9,546 bases of DNA. Source: CAZAQS01 sp964486825 (GTDB lineage: Bacteria; Chloroflexota; Anaerolineae; Anaerolineales; UBA4823). How positions within the stretch are numbered: position 1 is the stretch's first letter; each line of letters opens with the position of its first letter. The notes beneath the pieces are model-generated. The model worked only from the letters and a program-made list of their open reading frames with translations, had not been told where the DNA came from and did no database searches. Where the stretch lies: contig CAZAQS010000187.1 in NCBI GenBank assembly GCA_964486825.1, positions 1-9,546 on the forward strand, in the 5' to 3' direction. This document shows, piece by piece, positions 6,479 through 9,546 of the stretch. Made by a program: the position numbers and the translations under genes.

Positions 6479-7783
6479 CTAAGTATGATCAATCCGGGCA
6501 CTGTGCAGAATATAGGCTTTTTGGTTACTGTCAGTTACAACCAACTGCACCTGTGTAGCCAGGGGTGGACCTTCGATAACATGATCTAGAGTCACAACAC
6601 CCAGCGGACTGACCGGTCCCAGATCATGGGTCGATAAAAGGTTACCCAGCGTATCGAGCCAATCTATTTTCAACTGGCCGAGATCGAACACACCAAATGT
6701 TCCGATTAATTGCGTGTAAGGTGGTTCTGACTTGGCGTTGAGATTTTTACTTACGCAACCGCCCTCGGTCACATCTATGATCGGACCAGGACAAATGCAG
6801 CTACCCCATTCTATTTGGAAGGATACCGCTTGCTCAGGTTCTATTTTTTGGAAGGGGCTGAGAATTTCCAATTCCATCAGGTAGATTTTGCTCTGCTCGT
6901 AATCGAGATTGGCTACTTTACCGCGTCCCACTGTCCAAAACTCAACCGCGGCTCCATCATCCGGGTAATCCCCATCGGTCTGGGGCGTGTAGCGTGCTGC
7001 GAAGGCGGTGCTTGCCTCTTTGTTTGCAAACGCTGCCCATCCTCCCCGGCTGTCCAGGCCTACTTTCCCGATTTCCCATTGGTAATTTCCCAAGAACAAA
7101 CCGGCTTCTCGAGCTACCTGCCATTGTGGGTTTTGGGGATCGCCAAACATTACGTAGTAGCCTTCATTAAATTTACTTGATGGGTTAAGTGGAGCAGTTA
7201 CGACGCATTCCGTTTGGGGGGCAAGCTGTCCGTCAGGGGTGAGGCGCTCTGCATTAAGCTGGACTACATCCCAAATCGACCAGCGCAGATTGCGTTGGCT
7301 GATATTGCGAAAAGAAAGATCGAGAGTAACCCGCGAGCTGTGGGCACGGATTGTGGCCTGGCGTGTTATCTGAATTCCAGTCGGCGAACCAGGCGGGCTT
7401 GTCATTTGGATCGTTGCTTCTTTTACATTTGAATTTATGCTGTCTAGATGATAACGTCCTGTATCCAGGATACAATCGGGAGGTCCTGCCCACTGGTCTT
7501 CGTGATCCCAACCTTGCGGGGCTGGCCAGGTCTTATCACCCCCATAGTTTTTCCAGGCAGCCAGGCTTCCATCGCCCTGATTCTCTTCTGCACTGAATAA
7601 TTGTCCAGCCAGAGCCCTATCGACATACAGGAAAGCGTAAGGTCCCAAGTCATAAGCCATAATTCTGCCGCCGATGTCAGGTACAGCTACCAGGCGGACG
7701 AGGTCGTTGCGAATTTCGTAGGCATTCCAGCCGTGAAAATCAATCTGCCGGTGAGTCATCAGCTGGGCCGCTTGGTGGGTCAT
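6479..7783 (-). CDS. DUF4380 protein, galactose-mutarotase-like
   Basis: The chosen product has 434 residues. Its N-terminal blocks VPDIGGR (34-40), KNYGGDKTWPAPQGW (78-92) and PPDCILDTG (101-109) match DUF4380, a beta-sandwich family related to aldose 1-epimerase (galactose mutarotase). The rest is rich in beta-strand-type sequence and carries no signal peptide, so a cytoplasmic location is likely. Family activity is not established; binding or epimerising a sugar is the reasonable guess. I chose ATG at 7783-7781 because AAGGGAG (complement of 7789-7795) lies 5 nt before it. Upstream alternatives are ATG at 7807 and TTG at 7813, the latter overlapping the ATPase stop as TTGA, but neither has a ribosome binding site. 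The stop is TAG at 6481-6479. It follows the ABC ATPase within 30 nt and precedes the creatininase-family gene, so co-transcription is very likely. Confidence 0.8.
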   Translation of the reverse strand: MTHQAAQLMTHRQIDFHGWNAYEIRNDLVRLVAVPDIGGRIMAYDLGPYAFLYVDRALAGQLFSAEENQGDGSLAAWKNYGGDKTWPAPQGWDHEDQWAGPPDCILDTGRYHLDSINSNVKEATIQMTSPPGSPTGIQITRQATIRAHSSRVTLDLSFRNISQRNLRWSIWDVVQLNAERLTPDGQLAPQTECVVTAPLNPSSKFNEGYYVMFGDPQNPQWQVAREAGLFLGNYQWEIGKVGLDSRGGWAAFANKEASTAFAARYTPQTDGDYPDDGAAVEFWTVGRGKVANLDYEQSKIYLMELEILSPFQKIEPEQAVSFQIEWGSCICPGPIIDVTEGGCVSKNLNAKSEPPYTQLIGTFGVFDLGQLKIDWLDTLGNLLSTHDLGPVSPLGVVTLDHVIEGPPLATQVQLVVTDSNQKAYILHSARIDHT

Positions 7784-7788
7784 CCTCA

Positions 7789-7795
7789 CTCCCTT
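7789..7795 (-). promoter_or_regulatory. Ribosome binding site deciding the DUF4380 start
   Basis: On the minus strand this reads AAGGGAG, 5 nt before ATG at 7783-7781. It favours a start ten codons inside the longest possible reading frame, leaving a 26-nt gap after the ATPase stop codon rather than a 4-nt overlap. Confidence 0.6.
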
Positions 7796-7809
7796 CAATA
7801 CAGGCATAT

Positions 7810-9306
7810 TCAAGCGTAAACCTGGCTTGTGGCCAGTGTCATTATCATATTCTCGGTGGCTTCTGTATGATCTAAAATGCCTGCCAACCGCCCACCGCTC
7901 ATTACGGCAATCCTGTCGGCCATAGCCATGATCTCTGGTAGCTCAGAAGAGATGAGCAGGATGCCCATTCCTTGCTCTGCCAGGTCGCGCATCAGGTGGA
8001 AGATTTCGGATTTCGCTCCAATATCAATCCCATGTGTCGGCTCATCCAGGATTAAGATGCGGGGATTGGATGCCAGCCAACGAGCTAAAACGGTTTTTTG
8101 TTGGTTGCCGCCACTCAGGCTGCTAACAGGCGAGAAGACTTCTGATAACCGGATATTGAGCCGGGAAACGAAGCTTTCCGCGATGTCTCTTTCTTCTTTA
8201 CCTTTGATGAAGCCTAAACGTCCCATCCGGGGCAGTTGCGCCATAGAGATATTGTAGAGAACCGGCATATCCTTAAATAACGAAAGCACTTTTCGGTCCT
8301 CTTGGACCATCGCCAACCCATCTGCAATTGCATGCTTTGGCAGCTTGTAACGCACCGGTTTTCCGTTCACCAATACCCGGCCAGATATAATTGGATCCGC
8401 GCCAAAGATTGCTCTGGCCACTTCACTCCGGCCAGCTCCTACCAATCCGGCGAAGGCTAAAATTTCTCCCTTGTGGAGCGTAAAGGAAATATCCTCGAAC
8501 CTTGCCCCGGAGAGATGCTCTACTTGTAAGAGCGGGATGTCGGATCGATTCCGATTTTGCATTGATTCCACGCGCACTTTACGGCCCACCATCATTTCGA
8601 TCACCGCGTCAATTGTGGCGTCTTGCTTGTCCAACGTGCCTATATATTGTCCATCCCGGAGGACAGAAATACGATCAGAGATTCGCAGGACTTCGCTGAT
8701 TTTATGCGAGACATAAATTACAGACACGTTACGCTGCTTGAGCTGTTCGATCACTTGGAATAGACGCTCGGTTTCCGATTCGCTGAGCGATGAGTTCGGC
8801 TCATCCATGATGATGAGGTTGGCATTCATGGATACTGCTTTTGCGATTTCAATCAGCTGGCGTTGCGAGATAGGTAGATCACGGATGATCGCATAGGGGT
8901 CTACATGCAAACCTACCTGGGCAAGGTGCTGGCGAGTCATTTGCTCCATTTGCCGCCAGGATACAAACCCACCTTTAGATTTCATACGACCCATAAACAT
9001 ATTATCGATCACATTTAAGCTGGGTAGCATTGCCAGTTCTTGGTGGATGATGGCCACACCAGCGTTCAAGGATTCCATCGGGTTGGAAAACTCTACCGGT
9101 TGGTCCATGTAGATAACTTCACCTTCATCACGGCGAATGATTCCACCCAGGACGTTCATTAGCGTAGTTTTACCCGCCCCGTTTTCCCCGACCAGGGCGT
9201 GCACCTCCCCAAAGCGGATTTCTAGCGAAATATCTTTAAGAGCCTGGATTCCGCCAAACCGTTTAGAGAGGTTATTTACCCTCAGGATAGTTTTTTGGTC
9301 AGACAT
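7810..9306 (-). CDS. Sugar ABC transporter ATP-binding protein, two-domain RbsA/MglA/XylG type
   Basis: This 498-residue protein has two fused ATPase domains, the layout of the CUT2 family that drives uptake of ribose, xylose, galactose and related sugars at the inner face of the membrane. Domain 1 has Walker A GENGAGKTT (40-48), a degenerate signature ISQRQLIEIAKAVS (146-159), Walker B with LIIMDEPNSSLSE (164-176), and the switch His at 201 (YVSHK). Domain 2 has the family-typical Walker A without lysine, GLVGAGRSE (287-295), then VQEDRK (334-339), signature SLSGGNQQK (396-404) and LILDEPTHGIDIG (418-430). Loss of the lysine in domain 2 is normal for this family. The start ATG at 9306-9304 follows GAGGT; the spacing to GAGG is short, with GGGGAG further up. 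The substrate-binding protein gene lies upstream; no permease gene is in the window. The sugar cannot be read from the ATPase, but xylAB downstream points to xylose or a pentose. Confidence 0.93.
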   Translation of the reverse strand: MSDQKTILRVNNLSKRFGGIQALKDISLEIRFGEVHALVGENGAGKTTLMNVLGGIIRRDEGEVIYMDQPVEFSNPMESLNAGVAIIHQELAMLPSLNVIDNMFMGRMKSKGGFVSWRQMEQMTRQHLAQVGLHVDPYAIIRDLPISQRQLIEIAKAVSMNANLIIMDEPNSSLSESETERLFQVIEQLKQRNVSVIYVSHKISEVLRISDRISVLRDGQYIGTLDKQDATIDAVIEMMVGRKVRVESMQNRNRSDIPLLQVEHLSGARFEDISFTLHKGEILAFAGLVGAGRSEVARAIFGADPIISGRVLVNGKPVRYKLPKHAIADGLAMVQEDRKVLSLFKDMPVLYNISMAQLPRMGRLGFIKGKEERDIAESFVSRLNIRLSEVFSPVSSLSGGNQQKTVLARWLASNPRILILDEPTHGIDIGAKSEIFHLMRDLAEQGMGILLISSELPEIMAMADRIAVMSGGRLAGILDHTEATENMIMTLATSQVYA

Positions 9307-9348
9307 TACCTCTAGCTCCCCGGGTAGGATTTAGTTTAGGAAATAGCA

Positions 9349-9363
9349 CGAACATTAAGTTCG
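9349..9363. other. Small hairpin in the leader of the ABC ATPase gene
   Basis: CGAAC (9349-9353) and GTTCG (9359-9363) form a 5-bp stem with a 5-nt A/T loop, about 43 nt upstream of the ATPase start. It may stabilise the processed 3' message after the larger hairpin at 9380-9451. It is short enough that chance is possible. Confidence 0.3.
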
Positions 9364-9379
9364 CTTACACTTTCATAAT

Positions 9380-9451
9380 AAAAAAATCTTGTGCAGATTC
9401 GGGCGGGGGTCAAAGTACTCCGGAGTGATCGGAATACTTCTTACCCCGCCC
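9380..9451 (-). terminator. Intra-operon stem-loop with T tract, probable partial terminator or RNA stabiliser
   Basis: In the minus-strand transcript, GGGCGGGG (9451-9444) pairs with CCCCGCCC (9408-9401). Inside it is a second stem of nine positions (9438-9430 with 9422-9414, one G-U pair). A short hairpin follows, AATCT-GCACA-AGATT (9399-9385), then more T down to 9380. The element lies between the substrate-binding protein stop (9488-9486) and the ATPase start (9306). Such hairpins usually let binding protein mRNA exceed transporter mRNA. The T tract is separated from the GC-rich stem but directly follows the short hairpin, so termination is probably incomplete. A smaller repeat, GCCCC-CCA-GGGGC on the minus strand near 9460-9473, lies just upstream. 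Confidence 0.6.
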
Positions 9452-9485
9452 ATTAGTTTTGCCCCTGGGGGGCTCTTGTTCTATA

Positions 9486-9546
9486 TTAAGGAGCGGTCCA
9501 GAACTGGTCGATATTATCCTTGGTGACCACATCAGCTCGGGTGACC
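9486..9546 (-). CDS. Sugar ABC transporter substrate-binding protein, C-terminal end (cut by window edge)
   Basis: Only the last 19 codons and the TAA stop (9488-9486) are inside the window. The tail reads VVTKDNIDQFWTAP, which is the usual ending of periplasmic-binding-protein family 4 sugar receptors (a V-T-K-D-N-I/V-D-x-F-W tail, as in ribose, rhizopine and xylose binding proteins). It lies immediately upstream of a matching sugar ABC ATPase on the same strand, which supports the call. The receptor would be exported and would deliver the sugar to the permease. Sugar specificity cannot be judged from the tail. Confidence 0.7.
   Translation of the reverse strand, partial: VTRADVVTKDNIDQFWTAP

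Noticed and set aside
7810..9306. Inactive second ATPase domain because Walker A lacks lysine
   Set aside because: GLVGAGRSE in the second domain is normal for the RbsA/MglA/XylG family, so it is not a sign of decay.
9374..9386. Promoter for the ABC ATPase with TATTAT as a -10 box on the minus strand
   Set aside because: The A/T-rich stretch is better explained as the T tract of the stem-loop, and no -35 box lies 16-18 bp upstream.

Overview
The window reads as part of a bacterial chromosome of moderate G+C content. Protein style (NnrS-like membrane protein, UroD-like protein, DUF4380 protein, class I xylose isomerase) and the gene mix suggest an anaerobic or facultative member of the Chloroflexota, perhaps Anaerolineae. 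That assignment is an inference from resemblance and no marker gene in the window proves it. There is no rRNA, tRNA, CRISPR array, insertion sequence or phage gene.

Left module (1-1440): two divergent genes flank a short regulatory region. On the minus strand is the start of a DUF2249 protein, cut by the window edge. On the plus strand is a polytopic membrane protein of the NnrS type, a family tied to the nitric oxide response. Between them lies a 24-bp, almost perfect palindrome with the 14-bp TTG-N8-CAA geometry of Crp/Fnr-family operators, placed nearly symmetrically to both predicted promoters. The module ends in a 16-bp perfect stem-loop (1456-1505), which probably terminates transcription from both sides.

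Right module (1530-9546): seven genes all lie on the minus strand and are transcribed from right to left. They are the 3' end of a sugar ABC transporter substrate-binding protein, an intergenic GC-rich stem-loop with a T tract, a two-domain sugar ABC ATPase (RbsA/MglA/XylG type), a DUF4380 mutarotase-like protein, a creatininase-family metal hydrolase, a UroD/methyltransferase-superfamily protein, xylose isomerase (xylA) and xylulokinase (xylB). A 148-bp gap upstream of xylA holds a perfect TATAAT box and four tandem copies of a 6-bp unit, so xylAB may have its own promoter as well as read-through from upstream.

How it fits together: the transporter would import a pentose or pentose derivative. 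XylA and XylB would convert xylose through xylulose to xylulose 5-phosphate for the pentose phosphate pathway. The three genes between transporter and xylAB (DUF4380, creatininase family, UroD-like) are not part of the classical xylose pathway. They are the best candidates here for an undescribed activity, such as processing a modified or derivatised sugar before isomerisation. No permease gene is present in the window, although the binding protein and ATPase are.
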